Assembly: GCA_023212725.1 (NCBI GenBank)
Contig: JALBYF010000042.1
Coordinates: forward strand, 62,001 to 126,000
DNA: 64,000 nt
Direction of reading: 5' to 3'
From: Tranzscheliella williamsii
Taxonomy: Eukaryota; Basidiomycota; Ustilaginomycetes; Ustilaginales; Ustilaginaceae
Below, piece after piece: positions 1 through 9,006 of the stretch (position 1 is its first letter; every line of letters starts with the position of its first letter). Both the position numbers and the translations under genes were made by a program. The notes under the pieces were generated by a model. The model searched no databases and had not been told where the DNA came from. It saw nothing but the letters and a program-made list of their open reading frames with translations.

Positions 1-616
1 CAGCTGGCGGCGTGCGGAACAGATGTTGCCTTCCAGGCGGAGCTGAGGGCAGGCGCGGGGAAGGAAGCCCCGCGGCGCTCGATGGTGGCAATGCCAGCCA
101 GCCGCAGTGGAGCCAGCGCTCGAGCATCGCCGATGCGGAACGGAAGGCCCGAGCTCGACGCGGCCCCGCCCCATCACGGGCCTGCCGCCGACCTCTCCGG
201 CATGCAGTCATGGCTGTGCTGCGGTGGAAGTGCAGAGAAACAGCCAAGCCCTATCTTGATGCGGAGGGAGCGGCGCAGTGCAGTGTAGTCCTTCGCAATA
301 GAAAACAGGCATCATTAACAACCCGTCGGGAACGCCCCGAGCCATCCAAGGCCCCTCACTGCATCGCTTCCGCCGACGCTTCCGCTGAGTGTTCGGTATC
401 GATCCGATCACGATCACAACTTGAGCGAGCTGTGCGGCCGACTGCCACCTCAGGCGAGCGTCCGGAACAGGTAGCCTCTTGCGCAGTGGAGCCCCCCAGC
501 TGCTGCTCCGAATTCGATCGCGATCAGCCAGGCAAGTTTGATGGCAGTCCTGTGCGCAACGCCGCAGCGCCAGGTCTATATTATAAAGCTTAGCAAATCT
601 CTGGGAATCATAATCA
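1..616. other. Intergenic DNA at window edge, no gene recognised
   Basis: There is an open frame on the + strand through most of this stretch (about 12-593), but it starts at GTG. Its product is low-complexity, rich in Arg, Ser and Ala, and resembles no family I know. I see no splice pattern, RNA gene or repeat of note. Treated as the upstream flank of the tRNA gene, or as the flank of a gene beyond the window. Confidence 0.5.
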
Positions 617-725
617 GGGAATATGGTCTAGTGGTATGACGTCGCTTCCGCATACCTTCAGTCCACATCAGTGTTCGCTTGGTCCGGAAAAGCGAAGGTC
701 CGGGGTTCGATCCCCTGTGTTTCCA
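617..725 (+). tRNA. Intron-containing tRNA, probably tRNA-Arg(CCG)
   Basis: The acceptor stem GGGAATA (617-623) pairs with TGTTTCC (718-724), with discriminator A at 725. The D arm contains TGGTCTAGTGGTATGA, the usual fungal A box. The T arm is CGGGG-TTCGATC-CCCTG (701-717) and includes the B box. An intron of about 35-38 nt interrupts the anticodon loop. The bases CCG at 648-650 can pair with CGG at 685-687 in the intron, as anticodon-intron pairs usually do. Anticodon CCG (Arg) is therefore the best reading. It has a problem: the most natural register of the anticodon stem (TCGCT/AGCGA) leaves C instead of U at position 33. The other register restores U33 but mismatches the first stem pair. 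That a tRNA is present is well supported; its identity is not. Sealing of the spliced halves would need the TRL1 encoded at 29.7-33.1 kb. Confidence 0.72.
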
Positions 726-1117
726 TTCCTATCTTTTTTTGACCTTTTTTTTCATTCTGTCCGGCTCTCTTTTTTGGGTTCCATTTGGCTCGGTTTAAGG
801 CCGAAATATCGACGCTGGTGGAGTGGGGACATAAAAATTTCGGCCTCGGTTGCAAAGTGAGGAGCGCGGTCTTTTTGCACTGTACTACCAGCGATTCGTT
901 GGGCGAGCGTTGCGCACGGACAAGGTGGGAAAGGGCTCGGGCAACCTAGGCGGAGGCCGCTCTGGCGGTCAGCAGCCGTCCTGATGCCAGTCACTACGGT
1001 TCACGCAGGGCAGGGTGATGGCTCAACTGAACGGGTTATGTTAGGTTTGCAATGTCGAAATTCGCTACGATAACGTTCTATAGTCACACGGCTCCACACA
1101 CGGCTGCTCTAACAGAC
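726..1117. other. Spacer between tRNA gene and DUS1 3' end
   Basis: Apart from the T runs just after the tRNA, I see nothing gene-like. It must hold the 3' untranslated region of the minus-strand DUS1 gene. Confidence 0.5.
734..752 (+). terminator. RNA polymerase III terminator (two T runs)
   Basis: A run of seven T (734-740) and then eight T (745-752) follow 9 and 20 nt after the tRNA 3' end. This is the normal Pol III stop signal and supports the tRNA call. Confidence 0.75.
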
Positions 1118-2710
1118 CTAGCGTGCTACGACTTCTTCGACCTTCTGGCGCTTGCTGCCGGCAAGAGGAGGCTCCTGCTGCTCAGCGCTGGCGGACCTTG
1201 GCCTGGTGCCATTCAGCCCGAGGCCGGCATCCTGCTCGCCTGCCGTCTGGATATCGTGGACCGGTACAGGCTTGTCCGCCTCTGGCCTAGCCGACTTGGT
1301 CTCGGCTACTCTCTCTGCCCGCGCCTTCCTCGATTCGGTGCCTGCTTCGGACCGCTGCTCCTCCTCTGTGATCAGCGGTGGACGGAAATAGGGCTGCAGC
1401 AGCCAGTGGGGGATGTAGCTGGGCCGGTGTTCGTCCGGGTGGTCGGCATCGGGCGGCGTCAGATGCGACACCGAGCCCGGCAAGGGCGGCACTTGCGGCT
1501 GATGCCACTTGGCATCCGCCATATCCAGCTTCAGCCGCCGGCCGAGCTCGTTGACAAAGCTACGGTAGGTGGCGACGCGCGCCTCGCCCTGCGCCTTGTC
1601 GTCGAACCGGCTCTTGCCGAGCGACTCGCGCAGATCGCGATGCACCTCTAGACCCGGACGACACATCCGGAACAGATGCGCCTTGATCGCGCTGCTCTGC
1701 GTCGGCGTCTTCAATTTGGCGACAATGTCAAGATATTCATGCGCCATGTGCGTCAACGAAGGAAGCGGCAATTCGGGCGCATTCGGGAACATCTCGCTCG
1801 GCCGCGTTGGCAACGGGTCGAGGAAGATGGCCGGATTGTAAAGATTGCCTTCGGCACTCATGACACCTTGAGCGCCCGTACGAGCCAAAGCATCCTTCCA
1901 GTCTTGCGGATACAAGACATTTCCGTTGGTAAAGACGGGCACGGTGACAGCTTCCTTCACCGCCCTGATCTTGTCCCAATCGGCGAGACCAGTATGGTGG
2001 CCTTTCATATTGCGGGTTCGTCCATGCACCGTGATAATTTGGGCACCCGCTCGTTCCAACAATTGGGCGTAGGCAATCGTCTTTTCCAAAGACTCATATA
2101 CACGCATCTTGGCGGTCACAGGCACCTTCAGGTTGATGTGCAGGATGTTGATGAGGGAGAAGATCAATGGCCAGTCCTCCATCAGGTAGGAGCCGTAATG
2201 ACCCCGCTTGGCGATGTGCTGAGGACAGCCCAGGTTGAGATCCACTCCATCACATCGATCTTGCACGACTAGTGCGGCCTTGAGGAGCGTCTCGGGATCA
2301 TTGGCGCAGAACTGGACGAAAAGAGGGCGATCCGTCTCCATGGAGGTGCCTTCGCCCCGTCCATCAAGGAGCGAGTCCACGACGGCGGCGCCTTCTTCCC
2401 CGAAGCTCTTGTTGAAATTCAGCTCTTGATACTTGTGCTTCTTCTTCTTCGAATGCTCGTCGTTGAACAGCTTGGCATTGATCATGGGCGTGTAGACAAG
2501 ATCAGCGCCATATCTACGGCTCAGGATCCTCCAGGGGAGCTCGGACTGGTCGACCATCGGTGCGACAACACGCTTTGGTGAACCCATAGACCGGTAGAAC
2601 TCCCACGAAGAAGGCTTCTCATACTTGGGCGTTCCGGTGGGAGGAAAGGAGTCGAGGTTCGGAACGACAGCTGGACCGATGTCGGTCGATACCGTCACTG
2701 CTTCGGGCAT
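1118..2710 (-). CDS. DUS1: tRNA-dihydrouridine synthase, Dus1 type (tRNA positions 16/17)
   Basis: Flavoenzyme that reduces uridine to dihydrouridine in the D loop of tRNAs, using FMN and NAD(P)H. The 530-residue protein has the Dus TIM-barrel signatures: VAPMVDQSELPWR near the N-terminus, the active-site loop LNLGCPQHIAKRG with catalytic Cys at about residue 162, VTAKMRV, and the FMN phosphate-binding part ITVHGRTR followed by VFTNGNV and GVMSAEGNLYNP. The order and the GCPQ..A.RG..G form match Dus1 rather than Dus2-4. The C-terminal 120 residues are charged and low complexity (Glu/Lys/Arg). The open frame continues upstream, but its first codon is TTG. I use the ATG at 2710 (MPEAVTV), in good context. 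Head-to-head with HOM3, 564 bp apart. Confidence 0.93.
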   Translation of the reverse strand: MPEAVTVSTDIGPAVVPNLDSFPPTGTPKYEKPSSWEFYRSMGSPKRVVAPMVDQSELPWRILSRRYGADLVYTPMINAKLFNDEHSKKKKHKYQELNFNKSFGEEGAAVVDSLLDGRGEGTSMETDRPLFVQFCANDPETLLKAALVVQDRCDGVDLNLGCPQHIAKRGHYGSYLMEDWPLIFSLINILHINLKVPVTAKMRVYESLEKTIAYAQLLERAGAQIITVHGRTRNMKGHHTGLADWDKIRAVKEAVTVPVFTNGNVLYPQDWKDALARTGAQGVMSAEGNLYNPAIFLDPLPTRPSEMFPNAPELPLPSLTHMAHEYLDIVAKLKTPTQSSAIKAHLFRMCRPGLEVHRDLRESLGKSRFDDKAQGEARVATYRSFVNELGRRLKLDMADAKWHQPQVPPLPGSVSHLTPPDADHPDEHRPSYIPHWLLQPYFRPPLITEEEQRSEAGTESRKARAERVAETKSARPEADKPVPVHDIQTAGEQDAGLGLNGTRPRSASAEQQEPPLAGSKRQKVEEVVAR

Positions 2711-3274
2711 TGTGCTGAGGCTTCTCACGCACAATGAGAAGATGCGAGGGCGAGCGCGAAGCGAGGCCGGTGAGATGGTGGAGCGGTGACGGTGGATAGC
2801 GGCACTGAAGCGGCCAGCCAGTATTGCGAAAATGGTGTCGGAAAAGATCCTGGTTTAACCAGCCTCTTCTTCTCCGTCTGCAGCAACCTGTTGATCTGTA
2901 CAGCGCTTGTGTCGAGAGGGAGCGGTCCAAGGTGGTATAGCTATCGGCTGGAAGGAAGTGTAAGGATTTGGCCCGCCTTCGCCACAGATGGTGAATTGAG
3001 AGTGCTTCTTGATAAATCAAAAAAGCGGTGAGCCCTATCGGCTAAGTCCGCCCGCCAACAGTAGCTCCCGCACGAAAAAAAAACAAAACTAAAACCGTAC
3101 AAGTTGTGAGATCTGAGAGGGGTAAGCATACATGGCCGACGAGTCACCACTCATTTTGAAGCCTGTCATTCTGCAGCACGCTTGTCTCCATATCCTTCCT
3201 AAGCTCATCTCCTAAAGCAACTCTACTCGCACCATACCCAGCATTTAGCGCTCGTCAGATTACCTGCTGCAGCC
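2711..3274. promoter_or_regulatory. Divergent promoter region, DUS1 / HOM3
   Basis: A 564 bp spacer between two start codons facing away from each other. The HOM3-proximal part is pyrimidine-rich (ctcatctcctaaagc, ctactcgcacc), as fungal leaders often are. No reading frame of note. Confidence 0.5.
3141..3146 (-). promoter_or_regulatory. Possible Gcn4/Cpc1-type site (TGACTC) upstream of HOM3
   Basis: GAGTCA on + (TGACTC on -), about 130 nt before the HOM3 ATG. It matches six of seven bases of the general amino-acid-control element TGA(C/G)TCA. Amino-acid biosynthesis genes such as HOM3 are known targets in yeast. A single short match is weak evidence. Confidence 0.3.
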
Positions 3275-5182
3275 ATGCCACCCACGACGCATCTCAAAGG
3301 GCCTCCCGACGATCCCGACGCTGAGTGGATCATCCAGAAGTATGGTGGTACTAGTGTCGGCAAATTCTTGGACACCATCGCTCAAGAAATCGTTCCGTCC
3401 TACTTGGCCAACAACAAGGTAGCCATCGTATGCTCAGCGCGGTCCGGACAGACAAAGGCCCTAGGCACAACCAACCTCTTGCTTCAGGCCGCTAACGAGG
3501 CGCTTGACGAGGCCAGCACCCCTTCTGCCTCCCTCACCAACTCGGTGTCTTCTCTGACCAACGGAAGTCAGACTCCCGTGCATCGCCCCGGCTCTGCCTT
3601 TTCCAGGAAGTCCAGCAGTAGAGGCACTCCGATTGGCCGTGTCGAGCCTCTTAGCAGTAACGCTCTAGACTCCAAATTGTCACAGCTCACTACCAATGGG
3701 TCTGCGCAGAGTCACAGCAAGTCCACCGTCAAGGGTGAAAATGACTCTGACTCGGACAACGAGGTTGCTATCGGATTCAACGCCACCGTCGACCGCATCC
3801 TCTCCGACCATCTCGCTTCGGCCCGAAAAATGATCACGAAAGATTTACAGCTTCGAGAACAGGTCGAAGCAGATATCGCCGAGGATTGCGAGCGTTTGCG
3901 GGACTTTCTTCTTGCTGCCAAGATCATCGAGGAGATCTCGCCCAAGTCTAAGGACATCATCATTGGTGTCGGTGAGCGTCTGTCGTGCCGCATTGCCGTT
4001 GGTGCTCTTCGCGACGCCGGTGTCGATGCCGAGCTAGTCACTCTCGAAAGCGTCGTAGATCCTAGCTTCTCCGCGCACGCCGTGCAAGACTCGCAGGGAG
4101 AGTTTACTCTCGACCAGGCGTTCTATGACGAACTGAGTGTAGCGCTCGGTGAGCGTTTAAAGGCGTGCAAAGGCGTTCCCGTGGTCACTGGGTACTTTGG
4201 CAATGTCCCAGGCTCGTTGCTCTCCCAGATCGGCCGCGGTTACACCGACCTTTGTGCTGCCCTCTGTGCCGTTGGCGTTGCCGCTAAGGAATTGCAGATC
4301 TGGAAAGAGGTTGATGGTGTCTTTACTGCCGATCCAAGGAAAGTGCCCACCGCGCGTCTGATCCCGTCTATCACGCCTGAAGAAGCAGCCGAGCTCACCT
4401 ATTACGGCAGCGAAGTCATCCATCCTTTCACCATGGAGCAGGCCATTAAGAAGGCCATCCCGATCCGGATCAAAAATGTAGAGAATCCGAAGGGCTCAGG
4501 TACCGTCATTTTCCCCGACGTCCCAGAGGGGCATGACGGAAGTGAAGACAGATTGGTGGATGGACATGTTGACCAGCCAAGACCACCGACGGCTTCTGCC
4601 GCTGGCAAAAACGGCTTCTCGGCATGGGGTTCCGCCAGCAAAACCAATGCCAATCCACCCGTGATGGGAGAGAGGAAACTGCCCACCGCTGTTACCATCA
4701 AAGAGAACGTGCTGGTCCTCAACGTCCACTCGAACCGCAAGACGGTCAGCCACGGCTTCTTTGCCAAGATCTTCGGAACGCTGGACAAGTATGGCGTGGT
4801 GGTCGATCTGATCTCTACGTCCGAAGTCCACGTGTCGATGGCCATGGCTGCAGGGCTCCGTCCCCGGGTCTTGGAGAAGGTCAAGGCGGATCTGCAAAAG
4901 GTGGGCACGGTGAGTGTGCTCCGAGACATGGCCATTCTGAGCCTGGTCGGCAGGCACATGCGCAACATGGTCGGCGTCTCCGGGCGCATGTTTACTGTCC
5001 TGGCCGAGGGCAATGTCAACATCGAGATGATCAGCCAGGGCGCCAGCGAGATCAACATCTCCTGCGTCCTCCACGAGAAGCTCGCCATCAAGGCGCTCAA
5101 TCTGATCCACTACTCGGTGCTCGAGGTGAGCCCCAAGCCGAGCAACTCCGAGAGCGGCACCTTCGGCCGCTCCTTCTTCTAG
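3275..5182 (+). CDS. HOM3: Aspartokinase (aspartate kinase)
   Basis: Catalyses ATP-dependent phosphorylation of aspartate, the first step to threonine, methionine and homoserine. The 635-residue single-exon protein opens with the kinase signature IIQKYGGTSVGKF (residues 19-31). IVCSARSGQTKALGTTNLLL follows, then GVGERLSC, GRGYTDLCAAL, LQIWKEVDGVFTADPRKVP and ELTYYGSEVIHPFTMEQA, all close to yeast Hom3. Two ACT domains (about 470-620), with VSHGFFAKIFGTLDKYGVVVDLIS and GRMFTVLAEGNVNIEMISQGAS, are the usual threonine feedback site. Unusual is a Ser/Thr-rich insertion of roughly 80 residues (about 75-165) early in the kinase domain, which yeast lacks. It stays in frame with no visible splice sites, so it looks translated. 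The start ATG is the first in the frame. Confidence 0.96.
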   Translation: MPPTTHLKGPPDDPDAEWIIQKYGGTSVGKFLDTIAQEIVPSYLANNKVAIVCSARSGQTKALGTTNLLLQAANEALDEASTPSASLTNSVSSLTNGSQTPVHRPGSAFSRKSSSRGTPIGRVEPLSSNALDSKLSQLTTNGSAQSHSKSTVKGENDSDSDNEVAIGFNATVDRILSDHLASARKMITKDLQLREQVEADIAEDCERLRDFLLAAKIIEEISPKSKDIIIGVGERLSCRIAVGALRDAGVDAELVTLESVVDPSFSAHAVQDSQGEFTLDQAFYDELSVALGERLKACKGVPVVTGYFGNVPGSLLSQIGRGYTDLCAALCAVGVAAKELQIWKEVDGVFTADPRKVPTARLIPSITPEEAAELTYYGSEVIHPFTMEQAIKKAIPIRIKNVENPKGSGTVIFPDVPEGHDGSEDRLVDGHVDQPRPPTASAAGKNGFSAWGSASKTNANPPVMGERKLPTAVTIKENVLVLNVHSNRKTVSHGFFAKIFGTLDKYGVVVDLISTSEVHVSMAMAAGLRPRVLEKVKADLQKVGTVSVLRDMAILSLVGRHMRNMVGVSGRMFTVLAEGNVNIEMISQGASEINISCVLHEKLAIKALNLIHYSVLEVSPKPSNSESGTFGRSFF

Positions 5183-6927
5183 CTGGCCTTTAGCCCCACA
5201 TCCGTCCCGCGTCCTTCCCCTCCCGCCCGCGCGCTCCAACAGCATTAGAACCGTCTTACGTCACTGGCATTTGCACCCCGACCCGCGCCTCTTCTGTATC
5301 AACACCCCCAGCCGCTCACGGCGTACATCTGCCACCGCCCTTGGTCCAACCCAAACCCGAAAAGCATCCCCGTTGTCCCTAGACCACTTTGTAATTGTAC
5401 CGTCGCTTCGCAGCCTTTGTCTGCACAGCATGAGCCTGTTTGTTTGACTCTGTCGTTGCATGTGCAGCCGGTGGCGGGCGATAGGTCAGCGGGTATAGTG
5501 TCTTAGATGGAGACTGCTGAGATGCGAAGGACTCACTTAACACCGCCGAGATGGACGGCGCACATGCCGTCGGCGTTGTCGTGCGAGAGCTGTCCCTTTC
5601 AAACTGGCCTCCGTTTCTTTCCAGTTGACACTTAGACTCACCAAAAGGGAACGCCTCGCCTGTTGCAACCGCTGAGGCGGTGGGTTGCGCATTGTAACCA
5701 AGCCAACCGTTCACTTTGGCCATAGTAAGTAGGCGAGTGAGTGATGTGTCTGGTGACCCCGCTGCAACCTAACATATCTGCCATCGTGACCTTACTCACA
5801 CTCACACTCACACCACCTTACGGGAAATGTGAATGTCCGGCTTTGCTCTCTGGTTCCATACCGATGGCGAGCAGAGGCCCCGCTGACGCTCAGAAGGAGC
5901 GCAACAGGCCTTCTTCGAACCATGTGTGACGGAAATCAGCGAAAGCTGCTGCATTTCGCATCTAGCCTGCGTTCCAGCAGCCAGCCTCACCGCAGTGACT
6001 CACCACTACCGGCAAGGTAGCAACGAGCTTCTCCAATAGTATCCAGACCGGACCAATGGCAGTGCTGCTAGGCTTTTGCTCGGCTGCAGAGGCAAAAGAG
6101 GAGTTTCGTCCAGCAGGCGAACTCTTGCGGTTGCGACTTGGGTACGTGCGGCTTGGCATTGGTAACGTCGAAGTTGAGTCGGACTGACAGGACGCGATCC
6201 GCGGGATATGTCGAATACGGCAGCCCTTTTCTACGCGTCCATCCGCACCTCCTGTGGGGGATACCGTCATTGAAACAGTGAAAAACCAATCAGGGCAGGG
6301 CTGCTACCCTCTTGCTGCCTTGGTTTCGTCGACGAGCAGCTGCGGTCTGCTCAGGCAGTCTCTATGTGCAGTCCATCCGTCTCCGTTCTCTGGCTGCTCC
6401 CACACGCCCGAAGCGGAAAGGGAGTAGATGGCTTGCCACCTCGCTCCGGTTGGGCCAAACGGGCCTCCCCTCGCCCGCTAGCCTAGAGCCACCGTCTTTA
6501 GCTACGCTCAATATTACTGCACCTGCTTCCCTCCTCCTTCCTGTCCATCCTCCACCACCTCAACCATCTGTACCACGGAGCATCGCAAGAAGGACTGGTC
6601 CTTCGCTCCCTTTCTGTTTCTTACTTGCAAGCGTCTCAGATCAGCTGGACTGATATCCGCCTTTCTCGATGCAAGGCTGAGGAGTACGTCTGGTTCACAC
6701 TTCTTCTTTCTCTTCAACAACATCCTTAGTTCTCCTTCCATTTGGCAACGCCTTTGCTATTCGGCAGTCCACTCGGAGCGTGCCTTGCAATCTAGTCGAC
6801 TTACAGCAGCGCTCAAGAAATCTGGTATTTCTGTGTGCTATAGTAGCAAATCGGTATCCCCTGACTTTACAGCAAAATCACTGAAGGCAAACAAGCAGTG
6901 CACTTCGGACCTCGGAGACGGTTCAGG
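5183..6927. other. Intergenic region, HOM3 3' flank and promoter of the 6.9 kb gene
   Basis: A 1.7 kb stretch. The left part may hold a small spliced minus-strand gene (see the separate entry). It also contains three ACTCAC units at 5794-5811. The right part (6300-6927) is pyrimidine-rich and is presumably the promoter and leader of the membrane-protein gene. Confidence 0.5.
5379..5723 (-). CDS. Possible small gene or exon, hypothetical
   Basis: An ATG-initiated open frame of 114 residues (MAKVNGWLGYN...) on the minus strand, convergent with HOM3. It resembles no family I recognise. It may be the last exon of a spliced gene. A second minus-strand frame at 5962-6270, also ATG-initiated, ends in the plausible segment GPVWILLEKLVATLP right before a GTAGTGAGT that could be a donor. 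A ttgcag acceptor lies near 5770. Joining them is speculative, and both could be chance open frames. Only transcript data would decide. Confidence 0.25.
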   Translation of the reverse strand: MAKVNGWLGYNAQPTASAVATGEAFPFGESKCQLERNGGQFERDSSRTTTPTACAPSISAVLSESFASQQSPSKTLYPLTYRPPPAAHATTESNKQAHAVQTKAAKRRYNYKVV

Positions 6928-8871
6928 ATGGTGCCGAGACGACGACGCGCGGCGCCGGTTCGACCGTGGGCCAGGCTTTTGCTGGTCTGGGTCGCACTGG
7001 CCTGCTTTTGTACCGGCTCGCTAGCGCAGCCTCCTGCATCGCCCAGTGGTGATACGCTGGCGGTGGCGAGCGTCAGGGCTGTGGACACGGCGCGCGACAT
7101 GTTCGACCAGCTCATGGCCAAGCTGTCCGACCAACTGCGCGAGGAGAACGAGCTGCGCATCAAGGGGCATGCCCGGCGGCCTGCGTCGCCGTGGACCGCG
7201 AATGTGCATCCTTTGTCTAGGCGTGCCTTGGAAGAGCGACAGCTCGGGCCAGGCACCAGCCCTGTGAGCCCGGTGCCGGACGACGACGAGGAGGGGCCCT
7301 CGTCTGCTCGGTCGCCCGCGGCGAATGCGAGCCCGGCGTCGGCACTCGTCGCGGCGGCCTCGGCACAGCCCAGCAGCACACCCACAAGCGCCAGCGCCAG
7401 TACCAGCGACAGCGACAACGACAAGTCGTCCGCATCGCCGTCGTCCTCGTCCACGCCGAGCAGCGCTGGTGCATCCTCCTCCTCCAGCCCCACCTCGGCC
7501 TCGTCGCGACCCACCGACTCGAGCACCGCCAAGAGCGCCTCTTCCGCCTCGGCCAAGCCGTCCCCCCCCGCGGCCACAGACAAACCGAAAGACGACAAGG
7601 AGGATGAGGAGGCGCCGTCTCTACTGTCGCCGAAGAACAAGCTCTTCCCGCTCGTGATGGCGGGGATCGGGGCGGCGGGGATCCTGGGGCTGATGCTGCT
7701 GATTGCGATCGCGCGGTCGGTAGCACACGACCAGCTGCGGCGGGACAAGTTGAAGAAGAGCTATGGCTTTGACGATGAGGGGAAGGGGGGCGGGGGGGAG
7801 AAGGGCGGGGACCGGTTTACGGGTGGGACGCGGGTGGGGCGTTCGCTGCGGCGGGCGATGACGCAGAAGAAGCTGGGCAGTTTTGCGCGGCGGCAGCAGG
7901 ACGGGAGTGTCCTGATCGAGGTGGGCGACGAGGTGTTTGCGGTGCCGGCGCATCTGGCCGAGAGCTACCGGGCGAAGCTGCTGCGCGAGCGGCGCGCGCG
8001 CTCGGAGCTGAGCACTGGCAGCGACAATCCGTTTGGCAGCGTCCGGCCCAAGCATCTCACCGACCAGCCGGACGGCGACCCGCTCGCGTACGGCGACACC
8101 CTCGACCAGCGCGCCGCCCTGCCCGCGCGCAGCATGAGTCGCCGCCTCGCAGACCGCTTCCGCGCACTCACCACCGCGCCCGCCCCCGCCGCCGCCCGCG
8201 ACACCAGCCAGCCCTTCTCCCTCGACACCGCCCCCCATCCCCCCGGCGCACGCCGCCAGGCAGACCTCTCCGCCCACCTCCCCGTCCTCACCCACGGCTC
8301 CTCCAGCTGGACCATCTCCACCACCTCCACCGACAAACCGCCCCCCGCCTTGCCCCTACCCAACCCCGCGGGCGCCACTGCGGGCGCCACTGCTGCTGAG
8401 GCCGTGACTGCAGCGACACAGGGCGGAAAGGCGGGGAGGGGGCCGAACAAGCGCGCGCCCAAGCTGGAGCTCGACCTGCTGACCGAGAAGCTGCAGCGGC
8501 TGGAGAGCGAGAGTGCCGGTTCGGCAGGGGACACGTCGGACCTCTCGGGGTCGCTGCCGGGGGCGTTTCCGGTGCGGACCAAGTCGCTGCACGCGCGCGG
8601 GGGCAAGCCGGCGGCGCTGCGCCTCGACACCGACCGCAGCGCCCCACCGCCCGCCGACACAGCGCGTGCCAAGACGCAGCATGCCAACACCCGCACGCCC
8701 GTGCGCCAGCCGACCCAAATCGCCTCCGTCGGCCTCGCCTCCCCCACCCGCTTCCACCACCACCGCCCCTCCCGCATCATCCTCCGCCCCGAACAGCCCA
8801 CCCCCTCCTACCAGTCGCCCGCCACCCCCGGCCTGCGCCCACTCCCCGTCCCACCCCCCTTCCACCCTTAG
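6928..8871 (+). CDS. Ser/Pro-rich single-pass membrane protein, function unknown
   Basis: The 647-residue protein begins with basic residues (MVPRRRR), then a hydrophobic stretch LLLVWVALACFCTGSLAQ that reads as a signal peptide cleaved after Ala. Next comes an ectodomain of about 210 residues, mostly Ser/Ala/Thr/Pro (7260-7600), likely O-mannosylated. One membrane segment (about 240-262, LFPLVMAGIGAAGILGLMLLIAIA) follows, then a basic stop-transfer (RDKLKK) and a cytoplasmic tail of about 380 residues. The tail contains a short ordered-looking part (GSFARRQQDGSVLIEVGDEVFAVP) and long disordered Pro/Ala/Thr runs. The topology resembles fungal wall-stress sensors (Wsc/Mid2), but I see no WSC cysteine domain. 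The frame is open to a GTG at 6898; the first ATG is 6928. The third-codon base flips repeatedly between G and C. Confidence 0.8.
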   Translation: MVPRRRRAAPVRPWARLLLVWVALACFCTGSLAQPPASPSGDTLAVASVRAVDTARDMFDQLMAKLSDQLREENELRIKGHARRPASPWTANVHPLSRRALEERQLGPGTSPVSPVPDDDEEGPSSARSPAANASPASALVAAASAQPSSTPTSASASTSDSDNDKSSASPSSSSTPSSAGASSSSSPTSASSRPTDSSTAKSASSASAKPSPPAATDKPKDDKEDEEAPSLLSPKNKLFPLVMAGIGAAGILGLMLLIAIARSVAHDQLRRDKLKKSYGFDDEGKGGGGEKGGDRFTGGTRVGRSLRRAMTQKKLGSFARRQQDGSVLIEVGDEVFAVPAHLAESYRAKLLRERRARSELSTGSDNPFGSVRPKHLTDQPDGDPLAYGDTLDQRAALPARSMSRRLADRFRALTTAPAPAAARDTSQPFSLDTAPHPPGARRQADLSAHLPVLTHGSSSWTISTTSTDKPPPALPLPNPAGATAGATAAEAVTAATQGGKAGRGPNKRAPKLELDLLTEKLQRLESESAGSAGDTSDLSGSLPGAFPVRTKSLHARGGKPAALRLDTDRSAPPPADTARAKTQHANTRTPVRQPTQIASVGLASPTRFHHHRPSRIILRPEQPTPSYQSPATPGLRPLPVPPPFHP

Positions 8872-9006
8872 CAACCCACCCAAGCCGTAGTCCTGTAGAC
8901 CTCTGGACCGGCAGGTCCGAGCTAGCCGCGCACGCACGCAATACGAAGCAGACGAGGACGCGCTCCTCCGTGTACAGAATGGCATTCCAGCAGCGGCGGT
9001 GCGTGA

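Noticed and set aside
12..593. Open frame of 193 codons at the window start
   Set aside because: Begins at GTG, has low-complexity composition, and matches no family I know; it could be chance in GC-rich DNA.
5794..5811. Three ACTCAC units considered as a telomere-like or CRISPR-like repeat
   Set aside because: Too short, no spacers, not a fungal telomere unit; a simple microsatellite.
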